From positions 78,688-142,687 of the forward strand of contig CAYZWT010000006.1 of the NCBI GenBank assembly GCA_964482225.1: 64,000 nucleotides of DNA, read 5' to 3'. Below are positions 51,072 to 59,612 of this stretch, piece by piece. How positions within the stretch are numbered: the stretch's first letter is position 1; every line of letters starts with the position of its first letter. A program made the position numbers and the translations under genes. The notes beneath the pieces are model-generated. The model made no database searches, was not told the origin of the DNA, and saw nothing but the letters and a program-made list of their open reading frames with translations. Source of the DNA: UBA1429 sp964482225 (lineage in GTDB: Bacteria; Chloroflexota; Anaerolineae; UBA1429).

Positions 51072-52078
51072 CGTCCCCCGAACTGTCGCCGGGTGGCGGC
51101 CAGCTTGTCCGGGGTCAGCGCCGCCTCCAGGGTGAACACCAGCGCCCCCGCCGAAGCGGGGCAGCCCAGGGCGGCGGCCAGGGCCCGCTCGTATTCGCCG
51201 GCGGGCAGGGGCCGGGGGTGATCCACCGATTGGAGGATGGGCCACACGGGGCGGCCCGTGCGCGCGGCCAGTTCGCGCACCACCTCGGCGATCCAGCTCA
51301 CCGGTTGGCCGCACATGGCATGGTAGACCATGGGCGAGAACAGGTCCACATAGGGCGCCAGGGCAGCGTGATCCTGGCCCAGCACCTCGATCAGGGCGCC
51401 GCCGCGCTCGGCGGGCTGCCAGGGCACGGCAAAGAAGCCCAACTCGGCGCCGGGGCGTACGGCATCCAACGCCTGCCGGGCCTGGGCCACCCAGTCCGTG
51501 ATCCGCTCGCAACGCCAGGCGCGCCACTCATCGCGATGGCGCGCCCACAAGAGCGCGGCGCTCTGGGCCGGGGCGCCCACGTCCAGCGCCAACCCCCGAT
51601 CTCGGGCAAAACGCCGCACCGTGTCGGCATCGAACGAGGTCTGTTCCAAGCGGGGCGCGGGCGTCTCCCAATGGCAGGGCCAGCGGATGAAATCCAGCCA
51701 GACGCCATCCAGCGGGTGGGCCCGCAAGAGCGCACCCAGGGCCTCTAGGCGCTCCTGGCGCACCACGGGGTGGCTGGGGTTGACGCCGTGGTAGCCCTCC
51801 TCCGGGGCCAGCGCCTCGCCTGTGGCGGTGATGGGCCGGCAATCGGGCAGCCTTTCCCACCAACCAGCCCCGGCGAAACAGGCGAACTCGGCATAGAGCT
51901 TGATCCCCGCCTCGCGGGCGGCCTCGGCAAAGGCGGGCTCGGCATAGCCGCCGAACACGGCATTCACGCCCCAGGAGCGCAGCAGCGCTGCCTGCTCTCG
52001 CGGCACAAGCCCCCGAAAAGGCGGGCGATCCAGTTGTAGGCCATACAGGCCCCGGCGCGTATCGGCGCTCTGGGTCAT
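51068..52078 (-). CDS. Glycoside-hydrolase-like TIM-barrel protein
   Basis: A 336-residue protein without signal peptide. LRSWGVNAVFGGYAEPAFAEAAREAGIKLYAEFACF, LDGVWLDFIRWPCHWE, AELGFFAVPWQPAERGG and VDLFSPMVYHAMCG give the look of a glycosidase-like barrel, related to the putative GHL10/DUF4015-type families. The D.V..D.IRWP element parallels FDEVQFDYLRFP in the lipoprotein at 3686. ATG 52078 is by fit. It lies downstream of the sulfatase gene on the same strand; desulfation and hydrolysis of a sulfated glycan is possible but not shown. Confidence 0.6.
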   Translation of the reverse strand: MTQSADTRRGLYGLQLDRPPFRGLVPREQAALLRSWGVNAVFGGYAEPAFAEAAREAGIKLYAEFACFAGAGWWERLPDCRPITATGEALAPEEGYHGVNPSHPVVRQERLEALGALLRAHPLDGVWLDFIRWPCHWETPAPRLEQTSFDADTVRRFARDRGLALDVGAPAQSAALLWARHRDEWRAWRCERITDWVAQARQALDAVRPGAELGFFAVPWQPAERGGALIEVLGQDHAALAPYVDLFSPMVYHAMCGQPVSWIAEVVRELAARTGRPVWPILQSVDHPRPLPAGEYERALAAALGCPASAGALVFTLEAALTPDKLAATRRQFGGR

Positions 52079-52125
52079 TGTGCTCTCCGTGGGATACGCC
52101 TTGGCACTTGCATTTCGGAACATGT

Positions 52126-52155
52126 GGAGCGCGCGGAGTACAACTCCGCGCTCCC
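52126..52155. repeat. Palindromic repeat similar to that at 37859
   Basis: GGAGCGCGCGGAGT-aca-ACTCCGCGCTCC, a near-perfect hairpin with a 2-nt bulge. The inner part GCGCGGAGT..ACTCCGCGC is the same as at 37859-37879. It lies between the sulfatase stop and the glycosidase-like gene. Confidence 0.65.
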
Positions 52156-52165
52156 AGGAGCCCCC

Positions 52166-53599
52166 CTACTGCTCCGGCAGGCCGCGCGGGTGCTCGAACA
52201 GCACCACGTCCGACGTATGCACGTACCAATCCAGCATGCGCTGCTCCAGCGCCTGGCGCACATCGGCCAGGGCGGGGTCGCCGTAGCGATTGTGCAGCTC
52301 AAGCGGGTCGGCTCGCAAGTCGTACAGCTCGTGGGCGCCCGACGTGCGGCGGATCAGCTTGTGCTCCATGGTGCGCAGCATGGCCGAGCGGCAGACGCTC
52401 TCCGGATGCTCCTGCTGCTGCAGGCCCTTGGGGTAATAGATGTGCGTCGCATCCCGGAACAGGCCGCCGCTCTCGGGGCGCCCCTCAAATGCCAGGGGCT
52501 CGTGGGGGTCATAGCCGCCCTCTGCATACACGGCCCGCTCAAGATCGCCCGGCGCGCCCCGCAATTGGGCCGCCAGCGACCGGCTAAAGTGGGTGTGGCG
52601 CGCCTCGATCCCCGCCAGCTCTAGCACCGTAGCCATGATGTCGAACGCCTCCACCGGCTCGCGCACCACGTGGCCCGCCGCTCCGCCCGGCGCGCGGATC
52701 AACAGCGGCACCCGGGTCAGCGTGTCATCCAGGCCGGTGGGCCACTTTTCCACCAGGCCATAGTCCCCCGCCCAATCGCCGTGGTCCGCCGAGACGATCA
52801 GGGTGGTCTCTTGATCCAGCCCCGTGGTCTCGAGGGCGTCCAGCAGTTGGCCCAGCATCCAATCCACATAGCTGTTCATGCCCAGATAGATGGCCTGCAT
52901 CTGGCGAAAGAGGGATTCGTCCAGTTCGTTGAGGCGGCGGTACTGGCGGATCAGGCGATGGAAATCGGGCGCGCCCTCCAGCCCGGCGGGCCGCAGCGGG
53001 GGCACCTCCTCGGGCGCATACATGCTGTGGAACGGCTCCGGCGCGCCATAGGGCGGGTGTGGCATGCTCAAGGGCAGATAGAGGCAAAAGGGCGGGTCGC
53101 CGGGGCGCCGCGCGCGCAGGAACTCGATCCCGCTCTGCACATCGCGCATGTCGCCCGTCTCGTGCAGCCCGCCGGAAAAGGGTTGATGCAGAAAGGCATA
53201 GTAAGCCTCGTCCTCGGGGGTGTAGCGATTCTCGCCCGCGTGTCCGCCGCCCGCCTGCGACCAGGCATCCACGTTGGCGCGCATGGCCTCGGGCGCGTAC
53301 AGATCGTTCTTGCCGCACCAGCGGATGGTATAGCCCGCCTCGTGCAGATAGCCGAACAGGCTGGGCTCCTCGGGCCGCAGCAGGTTCCACAATGTGCGGT
53401 GCCCCGCCACGTGGGGATACCAGCCGGTCATCAGGCTACAGCGCGAGGGCGAGCAGACGGTGTGCTGCACATGGCACTGGTCAAAGCGCACGCCCTCGGC
53501 GGCCACGCGGTCATAGTGGGGCATCCGCACCAGGGGGTGCCCGTAGCAGGAGACGCTCTCGGCGCGCATCTCGTCGGGGTAGAAAAAGATGAAATTCAT
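52166..53599 (-). CDS. Sulfatase
   Basis: A 477-residue type I sulfatase hydrolysing sulfate esters. The formylglycine motif C49-S-P-S-R lies in HTVCSPSRCSLMTGWYPH; the Cys must be oxidised by a maturase that is not in the window. STAxx-type GYTIRWCGKNDLY and TTLIVSADHGDWAGDYGL (metal-binding Asp-His) follow. There is no signal peptide, so it may be cytoplasmic, like some glycosaminoglycan disaccharide sulfatases. ATG 53599 has GAGGAG 6 nt upstream. Confidence 0.9.
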   Translation of the reverse strand: MNFIFFYPDEMRAESVSCYGHPLVRMPHYDRVAAEGVRFDQCHVQHTVCSPSRCSLMTGWYPHVAGHRTLWNLLRPEEPSLFGYLHEAGYTIRWCGKNDLYAPEAMRANVDAWSQAGGGHAGENRYTPEDEAYYAFLHQPFSGGLHETGDMRDVQSGIEFLRARRPGDPPFCLYLPLSMPHPPYGAPEPFHSMYAPEEVPPLRPAGLEGAPDFHRLIRQYRRLNELDESLFRQMQAIYLGMNSYVDWMLGQLLDALETTGLDQETTLIVSADHGDWAGDYGLVEKWPTGLDDTLTRVPLLIRAPGGAAGHVVREPVEAFDIMATVLELAGIEARHTHFSRSLAAQLRGAPGDLERAVYAEGGYDPHEPLAFEGRPESGGLFRDATHIYYPKGLQQQEHPESVCRSAMLRTMEHKLIRRTSGAHELYDLRADPLELHNRYGDPALADVRQALEQRMLDWYVHTSDVVLFEHPRGLPEQ

Positions 53600-53703
53600 G
53601 GCCAACTCCTCGTGTGGGCGTCACTGCTGGGGCAGTATAGCCGCAACCCTGGCAGGAGCGCCAGCCCGGGGGCAGGGCTGCCTGCGCGGCTGCCCCGAAC
53701 GGT

Positions 53704-53732
53704 TTGACGCCCCGCCACCTTTGGCCTACAAT
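53704..53732 (+). promoter_or_regulatory. Promoter of the FMN riboswitch-transporter operon
   Basis: TTGACG (53704-53709), 17 bp, TACAAT (53727-53732). The riboswitch starts about 20 nt downstream. Confidence 0.78.
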
Positions 53733-53751
53733 GCCCCCGATCACAAATGAA

Positions 53752-53889
53752 TAGCCTTCGGGGCAGGGTGAGACATACGTCAATTCCCGACCGGCGGTAT
53801 GGCAGTCTTGGCTGCCGAGCCCGCGAGCCAGCAATGGTAGATCCGGTGCAATTCCGGAGCCGACGGTACAGTCCGGATGAGAGAAGGCA
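53752..53889 (+). ncRNA. FMN riboswitch (RFN element)
   Basis: The conserved core is plain: TTCGGGGCAGGGTGAGA, ATTCCCGACCGGCGGTAT, AGCCCGCGAGCC, AGATCCGGTGCAATTCCGGAGCCGACGG and AGTCCGGATGAGAGAAGG. The closing helix pairs GCCTTC with GAAGGC. FMN binding is expected to switch the following transporter genes off. Confidence 0.95.
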
Positions 53890-53917
53890 ACAGCAAGGCT
53901 ACACAAGCCTTTTTTCA

Positions 53918-53955
53918 ACGCCCCGTTGCTATTCGGCACGGGGGGTTTTTCTTTT
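53918..53955 (+). terminator. Terminator of the FMN riboswitch
   Basis: GCCCCGT-tgctattcggc-ACGGGG-GGTTTTTCTTTT. The 3' arm (GGGGGG) is also the probable ribosome-binding site of the permease gene, whose TTG start lies at 53954, so the same hairpin could block translation as well as transcription. Confidence 0.82.
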
Positions 53956-54769
53956 GGCAGCCTTTGAGCGCATCCGAGCCTATACGCCCTCGAAACCGGC
54001 CAATGGCCCGCGCCTGCGCCTGGAGCACTTGCTGGCGCCGGTGGTGCTGCTGGCGTTTCTGGGCCTCTGGGAGTTGATCGTAACCCTGGGGCGCTATCCC
54101 GCCTTCATCCTGCCGACGCCGCGCCTGGTGTGGCAGCGTGGCCTGGTGGCCCTGCAAGACGGCAGCCTGCTGCTGCACACCCGCGTCACCCTGCAAGAGG
54201 TGTTCGGCGGGCTGGCCCTGGGCCTCTCGGTGGCCGTGCTCCTGGGCTATGCCCTGGCCAAGTCGCGCACCGTCGAGCGGCTGCTGGCGCCTTACCTGGC
54301 GGCCTCCCAGGCCATCCCCATCGTGGCCCTGGCGCCGCTGCTGGTGATCTGGTTCGGCGGCGGGCACCTCTCCAAGGTCCTGGTCTGCGCCCTGACCCTC
54401 TTTTTCCCCGTGCTGATCAATACCATCGTAGGCATCCGTAGCGTAGATGCCGAGCTGGTGGAGCTGATGCGCTCGCTGCGAGCCACCCGCTGGCAGACCC
54501 TGCGCCTGCTCGAGCTGCCCGCCGCCCTGCCCGTGCTGCTGGGCGGCCTCAAGATCGGCGTCACCCTCTCGGTGATCGGCGCCGTGGTCAGCGAGTTCGT
54601 GGGGGCCGACCGGGGCCTGGGCTTTATGGTGAACCTGGCCCGTGGCCTGTTCGATACGCCCCTGATGTTTGTGGCGCTGTTCACCCTCATGGCCATCGCC
54701 CTGATCCTCTACCTGCTGGTTTCCCTTTTAGAGAGCCGGCTGCTGCGCTGGCGCTGGAAGGAATCCTGA
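53954..54769 (+). CDS. ribX: Riboflavin ABC transporter permease (RibX/ThiX-like)
   Basis: A 271-residue inner-membrane permease of the BPD/SsuC-TauC-ThiX type, with six or so hydrophobic segments and the EAA loop (DAELVELMRSLRATRWQTLRLLELPAALP). LLLHTRVTLQEVFGGLALGL is typical of the family. TTG 53954 is proposed as start: it is the first usable codon after the terminator and has GGGGGG about 8 nt upstream; longer frames would be read from inside the riboswitch. By riboswitch and by similarity to the RibXY systems described in Chloroflexota, the substrate is most likely riboflavin. Confidence 0.85.
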   Translation: MAAFERIRAYTPSKPANGPRLRLEHLLAPVVLLAFLGLWELIVTLGRYPAFILPTPRLVWQRGLVALQDGSLLLHTRVTLQEVFGGLALGLSVAVLLGYALAKSRTVERLLAPYLAASQAIPIVALAPLLVIWFGGGHLSKVLVCALTLFFPVLINTIVGIRSVDAELVELMRSLRATRWQTLRLLELPAALPVLLGGLKIGVTLSVIGAVVSEFVGADRGLGFMVNLARGLFDTPLMFVALFTLMAIALILYLLVSLLESRLLRWRWKES

Positions 54770-54791
54770 TGTCCCTGGCAAAAAGGAGCCC

Positions 54792-55772
54792 ATGATGAAA
54801 CGTCGTCTGCTGTTTGCTATCCTCGTTCTGTTCGTTCTGGCGGGTCTGGCGGCCTGCGCCAAGACCGAGCCCGTGGGGGCGGAAAAGATCACCCTGGCCA
54901 TGGGTTTCATCCCCAACGTCCAGTTCACGCCGGTCTATGTCGCCCTGGAGCGGGGCTACTTTGCCGAGCAGGGGCTAGAGATCGTGCTGGACTATGGCAT
55001 GGAGACGGACCTGCTGCAACGCCTGGCCACCGGCAATGTCAACTTTGCCATCGCCAGCGGCGATCAGGTAGTGCTGGCGCGGGCCAACGGCCTGCCCGTT
55101 ACCTATGCCGCGAGCTGGTACCGTCGCTTTCCCGTCTGCGTCGTCTCGCTGGCCGAGAGCGGCATCCAGGCGCCCCAAGACCTGATCGGCAAGCGGGTGG
55201 GCATCCCCGCCCTGGAGGGGGCCAGCTATATCGGCTGGCTGGCCTTTCTCGATGGCGCGGGCATCCCCCGCGAGAGCGTAGACCTGCAGGTCATTGGCTA
55301 TACCCAGGTGGCCAGCCTGACGGAGAAGCGGGTGGATGCCGTGGTCTCTTATGCCCTCAACGAGCCGGTGCAATTGCGCCAGTTGGGCTATGAGCTCAAC
55401 GTGTTCTACCTGGACGAGTATACCCGGTTGGTCTCCAATGGCCTGATCACCAACGACCAGACCATCGCCCAGGAGCCCGATCTGGCCCAGCGCATGGCGA
55501 CGGCTTTTGTGCAAGGTATCCAGGCCACCCTGGCCGACCCCGACGCCGCCTTTGCCATCACCCGCCAGTACATCCCCGAGATGGACGACCAATCCGCCGT
55601 GTTGCAGCGCGCCGTGCTAGAAGAGTGCCTGCGCTATTGGAGCGCCGAGCCGCTGGGCTATAACGACCCGGCTGCCTGGGCCGACTCGGTGGCGCTGTTG
55701 CGGAGCCTGGGTCTGATCACCACCGACCTGGCGCCGGAGACGCTTTACACCAACGCCTTTGTGACGCCATGA
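54792..55772 (+). CDS. ribY: Substrate-binding lipoprotein of the riboflavin transporter (RibY, NMT1/THI5-like)
   Basis: A 326-residue lipoprotein with a signal peptide ending LAAC (Cys22). The mature part is an NMT1/THI5-like binding protein: ITLAMGFIPNVQFTPVYVALERGYFAEQGLEI, TGNVNFAIASGDQVVLARANGLPV, IGKRVGIPALEGASYIGWLAFL, EKRVDAVVSYALNEPVQL. In ThiY this fold binds a thiamine pyrimidine precursor; under an FMN riboswitch it is read as riboflavin-binding. AAGGAG precedes the ATG at 54792. It lies 22 bp after ribX and overlaps the ATPase gene by 4 bp. Confidence 0.88.
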   Translation: MMKRRLLFAILVLFVLAGLAACAKTEPVGAEKITLAMGFIPNVQFTPVYVALERGYFAEQGLEIVLDYGMETDLLQRLATGNVNFAIASGDQVVLARANGLPVTYAASWYRRFPVCVVSLAESGIQAPQDLIGKRVGIPALEGASYIGWLAFLDGAGIPRESVDLQVIGYTQVASLTEKRVDAVVSYALNEPVQLRQLGYELNVFYLDEYTRLVSNGLITNDQTIAQEPDLAQRMATAFVQGIQATLADPDAAFAITRQYIPEMDDQSAVLQRAVLEECLRYWSAEPLGYNDPAAWADSVALLRSLGLITTDLAPETLYTNAFVTP

Positions 55773-56551
55773 CCGAACGCCCAATCCTGGCCGCCCGGCA
55801 ATTGCAGATGACCTTCCAGGCAGCGGAGAGCAGCCTGGAGGTGTTGGAGGAGGCCACCTTTGAGGTGTTGCCCAACGAGTTCATCTGCCTCATCGGGCCC
55901 TCGGGCTGCGGCAAGTCCACCTTGCTGCGCATCCTTGGGGGGCTGGTGGCCCCCACGGGCGGCCAGGTGTTGCTGGATGGCCAGCCGCTGGACGGCCCCC
56001 AGCAGCGCATCGGCTTTGTCTTTCAACATCACAACCTGATGCCCTGGCGCACGGCGCTGGCCAATGTGCGCCTGCCCCTCGAGATCCAGCGCGTCCCCCG
56101 CGACGAGGCGGAGGGGCGCGCCAGGGCCATGCTGGAGCTGGTGGGGCTGGGCGAGTTTGCCGAGGCGCTGCCGCGCGACCTCTCGGGGGGCATGCGCCAA
56201 AGGGTGGCCCTGGCGCGCGAGCTGGTCTATGACCCCGACGTGCTGCTGCTGGACGAGCCCTTTGGCGCGCTGGACGCCCTCACCCGCGAGCAACTGAACT
56301 GGGAGCTGCTGCGCATCTGGCAGGCCCGCCGCAAAACGGTGATCATGGTTACCCATAGCATCCAGGAGGCGATCTTTTTGTCGGATCGGGTGCTGGTCAT
56401 GTCGCCCAGGCCGGGCCGCATCGAGCGCCAGGTGGAGATTGACCTGCCCCGTCCCCGTTCCACCGACGACCTCTATACGCCCCGCTTTCTAGAGCTATCG
56501 CGCACGCTGCGGGCCGCGCTGGGCCAGCGCACCGAGGCGCCCCTGGGTTGA
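55769..56551 (+). CDS. ATPase of the riboflavin transporter (RibZ/ThiZ-like)
   Basis: A 260-residue ABC ATPase that should drive RibX. Walker A GPSGCGKST (43-51), Q-loop FVFQHHNLMPWRTALANV, signature LSGGMRQRVALARELVYDP, Walker B VLLLDEPFGALDALTREQL and the switch His in VTHSIQEAIFLSD are intact. The subfamily is that of SsuB/TauB/ThiZ. Its ATG overlaps the ribY stop (ATGA). It completes a three-gene transporter. Confidence 0.9.
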   Translation: MTERPILAARQLQMTFQAAESSLEVLEEATFEVLPNEFICLIGPSGCGKSTLLRILGGLVAPTGGQVLLDGQPLDGPQQRIGFVFQHHNLMPWRTALANVRLPLEIQRVPRDEAEGRARAMLELVGLGEFAEALPRDLSGGMRQRVALARELVYDPDVLLLDEPFGALDALTREQLNWELLRIWQARRKTVIMVTHSIQEAIFLSDRVLVMSPRPGRIERQVEIDLPRPRSTDDLYTPRFLELSRTLRAALGQRTEAPLG

Positions 56552-56590
56552 ACGGCCCTCATCCTACGTTCTTGACGCACAGAGGGCGTT

Positions 56591-56623
56591 TTGGCGCCCC
56601 TCTCCCGCGCGCGGGAGAGGGGT
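56591..56623. repeat. Palindromic element between convergent genes
   Basis: GCCCCTCTCCCGC-gc-GCGGGAGAGGGG, a long perfect hairpin followed by TTGGGGTGAAGGC. Such CCCCTCTCCC/GGGAGAGGGG elements are scattered in many bacterial genomes. Here it separates ribZ from the MFS gene and probably ends both transcripts. Confidence 0.65.
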
Positions 56624-56703
56624 TGGGGTGAAGGCGGTTCGGCTACGCCATGTGGGCCGAGATTCGCTGCGACCAGCTTCGCGCCTTGTTCTGGGCGAGG
56701 TCG

Positions 56704-58017
56704 CTATCCCACCCTGGCGTGGGCCTCGGCCTCGCGACGCGGGTCGCGCACCAGAACGTGCATATAGCCAATGCCCACCAGGCTGAACCCCACCGCCAAA
56801 AGGAACATGGACTGGTAACCCCATGCATCCACCAGCCAACCGCCCATCAGCGGCGCCGCCAGGATCGGAATGGCGTTGACGGTGCTGGCCAACGCCGAGT
56901 AGGTGGGCATCTCGGCGGGCGGGCCAAACTCCATGCTGATGTTGATGCCCGAGATCATGCCTGCGGACATGGAGATATTGGCCAGCATGAACACGGCATA
57001 GAGCCAATTCTCGCTCCGGACAACCAGGATCAGCCCCAGGGCGAGCACCAGGAACAGCCCCCCCAGCTCTGCCAGGAGCTTGTTGCCCCGGCGGTCGGCA
57101 AAGATGCCCAACAGAGGCGTGGCCACCGTTTGGCCGATCAGGGCGGCCATCGTCAGGTTGGCGGCAAAGGCGTCCGAGATGTTGAACGCCCAGCGGGCAT
57201 AGACGATATAGAACGACATGCCCATGCCGCCCAGGATCATCAGATTGCGGGCGATCAGGAACCGCACAAAGTTGCGGTCCTCACGCAACAGGCGCGGCAG
57301 GCGGCGCCAATACTCTCTGCTGGGCGGTGGAAGCTCTGTTGGCTGGACGGTCGGCTCGCGGTTCAGCGCCATCAGCCCCCAAGAGATCAGTTGGACGATC
57401 CCGCAGAGGAGAAAGGCGATCCCAAAGGAGTAGGGATAGTCATAGCGGGAAAAGACCTGGCGCGAGATGGCCGCGCCGCCCATGCCCAGCAGCCCACCCA
57501 GGGCGTTGCTCAGGCCAAAAAGCAGGCCGCGCCGCCGCAGCGGGATCACCTTGGCGATCAGGCTCTTCCAGGCCGGGTTCACCAATCCGCCGCTGCCCAT
57601 CGCCACGATCAACGAGAGGCCCAGGATGGCATAGGCCGCGCCGCGCGGCGCGCCGGGCCACAGCAGGATCGAGAGCGCCACCGCCAGGTAGGGCAGCCGC
57701 TCGAACAGGCTCAGGCGGATCACATAAGGCTTGGCGCGGGCCAGGGTCTGGGCCTTGCGGGCTAGCAGGAGCTGGGGAAAAAAGAACATGGCATTCTGCA
57801 CCGCCGGGATCAGCCCGATCAGCACCGCCGTGTCGGTCAGGTAGCTGGCATAGAGGGCCAGCACCGTCGCGCCAAAGATGAAACTGTTGGCAAACTGCCA
57901 AAAGGCCGAAACCAGCAGGTTCACGCCAAAGTTCCAGCGCTGGTTGGCCTGGATATAGGCCTGGGCCGCGCTCTGCTCTCGTTGGCTCTCGCTCATCCGC
58001 TCCGTCATTCCCGTCAT
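56704..58017 (-). CDS. MFS transporter
   Basis: A 437-residue major facilitator protein with about twelve membrane helices. LTDTAVLIGLIPAVQNAMFFFPQLLLARKAQTLARAKPYV near the N-terminus, KVIPLRRRGLLFGLSNALGGLLGMGGA in the first half and TVATPLLGIFADRRGNKLLAELGGL in the second are shared with its neighbour at 58014. The substrate is unknown. The ATG overlaps the neighbour's stop (ATGA) and has GGAAGG directly upstream. Its C-terminus, about 30 residues after the last helix, is charged. Confidence 0.85.
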   Translation of the reverse strand: MTGMTERMSESQREQSAAQAYIQANQRWNFGVNLLVSAFWQFANSFIFGATVLALYASYLTDTAVLIGLIPAVQNAMFFFPQLLLARKAQTLARAKPYVIRLSLFERLPYLAVALSILLWPGAPRGAAYAILGLSLIVAMGSGGLVNPAWKSLIAKVIPLRRRGLLFGLSNALGGLLGMGGAAISRQVFSRYDYPYSFGIAFLLCGIVQLISWGLMALNREPTVQPTELPPPSREYWRRLPRLLREDRNFVRFLIARNLMILGGMGMSFYIVYARWAFNISDAFAANLTMAALIGQTVATPLLGIFADRRGNKLLAELGGLFLVLALGLILVVRSENWLYAVFMLANISMSAGMISGINISMEFGPPAEMPTYSALASTVNAIPILAAPLMGGWLVDAWGYQSMFLLAVGFSLVGIGYMHVLVRDPRREAEAHARVG

Positions 58018-59315
58018 CCTTCCGCAAGCTCGACAGTTGTCCCTTGGGCCTGCGTGGCCCGTGCTTCATGGCGTGGTTCGCGCACGCCCCAGCGCATCAT
58101 GCCCCAGCCGGCGGCGAAAAAGGCGATGCCGACGCCAAACAGCGCCCCAAAGCCTGCCGTATCGGCCAGCCAGCCGCCCAGCAGGGGCGCCACCAACACA
58201 GGGATGCCCGAGAGGGTGCCCGCCAGCGCCGTAAAGGTGGGCAGCTCGTCCTCGGTGCAGAACTCCATGGTGATCCCCATCGAGGCCAGGTGGATGGTGG
58301 CGGCGGCGGCGTTGACCAGCACAAAGGCAGGGTAAAGCGCCAGGGGCGAGCGGGCCAGCAGGATCAGCAGCACGGCGCCCGCGCCCAACAGCGCGCCCAG
58401 CTCCATCAGCCACTTGTTGCCCCGCAGATCGGCCAGGCGGCCCACCAACGGCGTGCTGATGATCTGCCCCAGCAGGGCGGCCATGGTCAAGTTGGCGGCA
58501 AAGGCATCGGTGATCTGCAACGTGCGCCGCGCATAGACGATATAGAGCGCGGTGCCCATGGCGCCCAGGGTCAACAGCGCATAGCCAAACAGGTAGCGGC
58601 GAAAGTTGGCGTTGCGGCGCAGGATGCCTGGCAACTGCCGCCAATAGGCGCGCGGCGAGGCCGCTGCCGCCTCGGGCTCGCGGGCAGGCTCCCGGTTGAG
58701 GCACAGGGCCGTATAGGAACAGAGCTGGAAGAGGAAACAGAGCAGGAAACAGATGGCAAAGGAGGTCGGGTAGGCATAGCTGGCCAGCACATGGCGCGAG
58801 GCCGCCGCCCCCGCCAGACCCAGCAGGCCGCCCAGGGCGCTGCTGACGCCGAACAGCCTGCCCCGGCGTTGCACCGGCACCACTTTGGCCAGCATGGTCT
58901 TCCAAGCGGGTCCCGCCAGGCCCCCGGCCCCTGTGGCGGTCACCAAGGAAAGGATCAGCACCAGATAGGCCAGCGGGCGGGGCGCCCCGGGCCAGAGCAG
59001 GATGGCGAGGCCCACCACCAGATAGGGCAGGCGCTCCAGGACGCTGATGCGCACCACCAGCGGTTTCTTGCGCGCCAGGGCCTGGGTGCGCTGGGCCATG
59101 AGCAACTGGGGCAACAAGAACATGACGCCCTGCACCGCCGGGATCAGACCGATCAGGATGGCCGAATCGGTCAGATAGCTGGCATAGAGCGAGAGCACCG
59201 TGGCCCCATAGATAAAGCTCATGGCCAGGTTATAGAAGGTCAAGTCCAGTACGTTGACCCAAAAGTTCCAGTTCTCGTGTTTGAGCAGGTAGCGCCGATA
59301 TGCGTCGTCAGTCAA
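58014..59315 (-). CDS. MFS transporter, paralogue of the next gene
   Basis: A 433-residue MFS protein, clearly similar to 56704-58017 over its whole length: YLTDSAILIGLIPAVQGVMFLLPQLLMAQRTQALARKKPLV, KVVPVQRRGRLFGVSSALGGLLGLAGA, QIISTPLVGRLADLRGNKWLMELGAL. The pair arose by tandem duplication and may form two half-related exporters or even a heterodimer. TTG 59315 is preferred (AGGTGA upstream); TTG 59345 is the longer option. A hairpin (59347-59374) lies in the leader. The substrate is unknown. Confidence 0.83.
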   Translation of the reverse strand: MTDDAYRRYLLKHENWNFWVNVLDLTFYNLAMSFIYGATVLSLYASYLTDSAILIGLIPAVQGVMFLLPQLLMAQRTQALARKKPLVVRISVLERLPYLVVGLAILLWPGAPRPLAYLVLILSLVTATGAGGLAGPAWKTMLAKVVPVQRRGRLFGVSSALGGLLGLAGAAASRHVLASYAYPTSFAICFLLCFLFQLCSYTALCLNREPAREPEAAAASPRAYWRQLPGILRRNANFRRYLFGYALLTLGAMGTALYIVYARRTLQITDAFAANLTMAALLGQIISTPLVGRLADLRGNKWLMELGALLGAGAVLLILLARSPLALYPAFVLVNAAAATIHLASMGITMEFCTEDELPTFTALAGTLSGIPVLVAPLLGGWLADTAGFGALFGVGIAFFAAGWGMMRWGVREPRHEARATQAQGTTVELAEG

Positions 59316-59346
59316 CTCGTCACCTGTTTTATGCCTGAAAACCAAG

Positions 59347-59374
59347 AGACTCTGCCGGTCCCGGCAGAGTCTCT
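59347..59374 (-). terminator. Hairpin in the leader of the MFS pair
   Basis: GAGACTCTGCCGG-tc-CCGGCAGAGTCTC is a perfect 13-bp stem. On the minus strand it is followed by TTGGTTTT, a weak T tract, and by the MFS start 32 bp on. It lies between the promoter and the gene, so it may be an attenuator rather than a simple stop. Confidence 0.5.
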
Positions 59375-59420
59375 TCCTCTAGAGCCATACAAGGGGCCGC
59401 TGCACGGCTGCAACGGCCAA

Positions 59421-59448
59421 ATCATAGCACAGAGCCGGCGGTCGGCAA
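59421..59448 (-). promoter_or_regulatory. Promoter of the MFS pair
   Basis: Minus-strand TTGCCG (59443-59448), 16 bp, TATGAT (59421-59426). Confidence 0.48.
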
Positions 59449-59506
59449 AAAAACACTGGTCAGCAAAGCGCTCCAGCCCCACAGACGATGCGAGCGTATC
59501 GGCAGA

Positions 59507-59553
59507 GACCCTTGGAGGGCGGGCGTCTCGCCCGCCTGCCGCCGCAGGCGGCT
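59507..59553. repeat. Dispersed palindromic repeat (copy 3)
   Basis: ACCCTTGG.G.GCGGGCGTCTCGCCCGCCTG here matches 8360-8389 at all but two positions. A second hairpin, GCCGCCTGC-type, follows (59541-59553), as a second one also follows at 8389. Confidence 0.7.
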
Positions 59554-59612
59554 CTAGTCTGTGCGGAGGCAAGACCTGCCCGATCTGCCCAGGACTCGGC
59601 GCGCCGCTTTGG

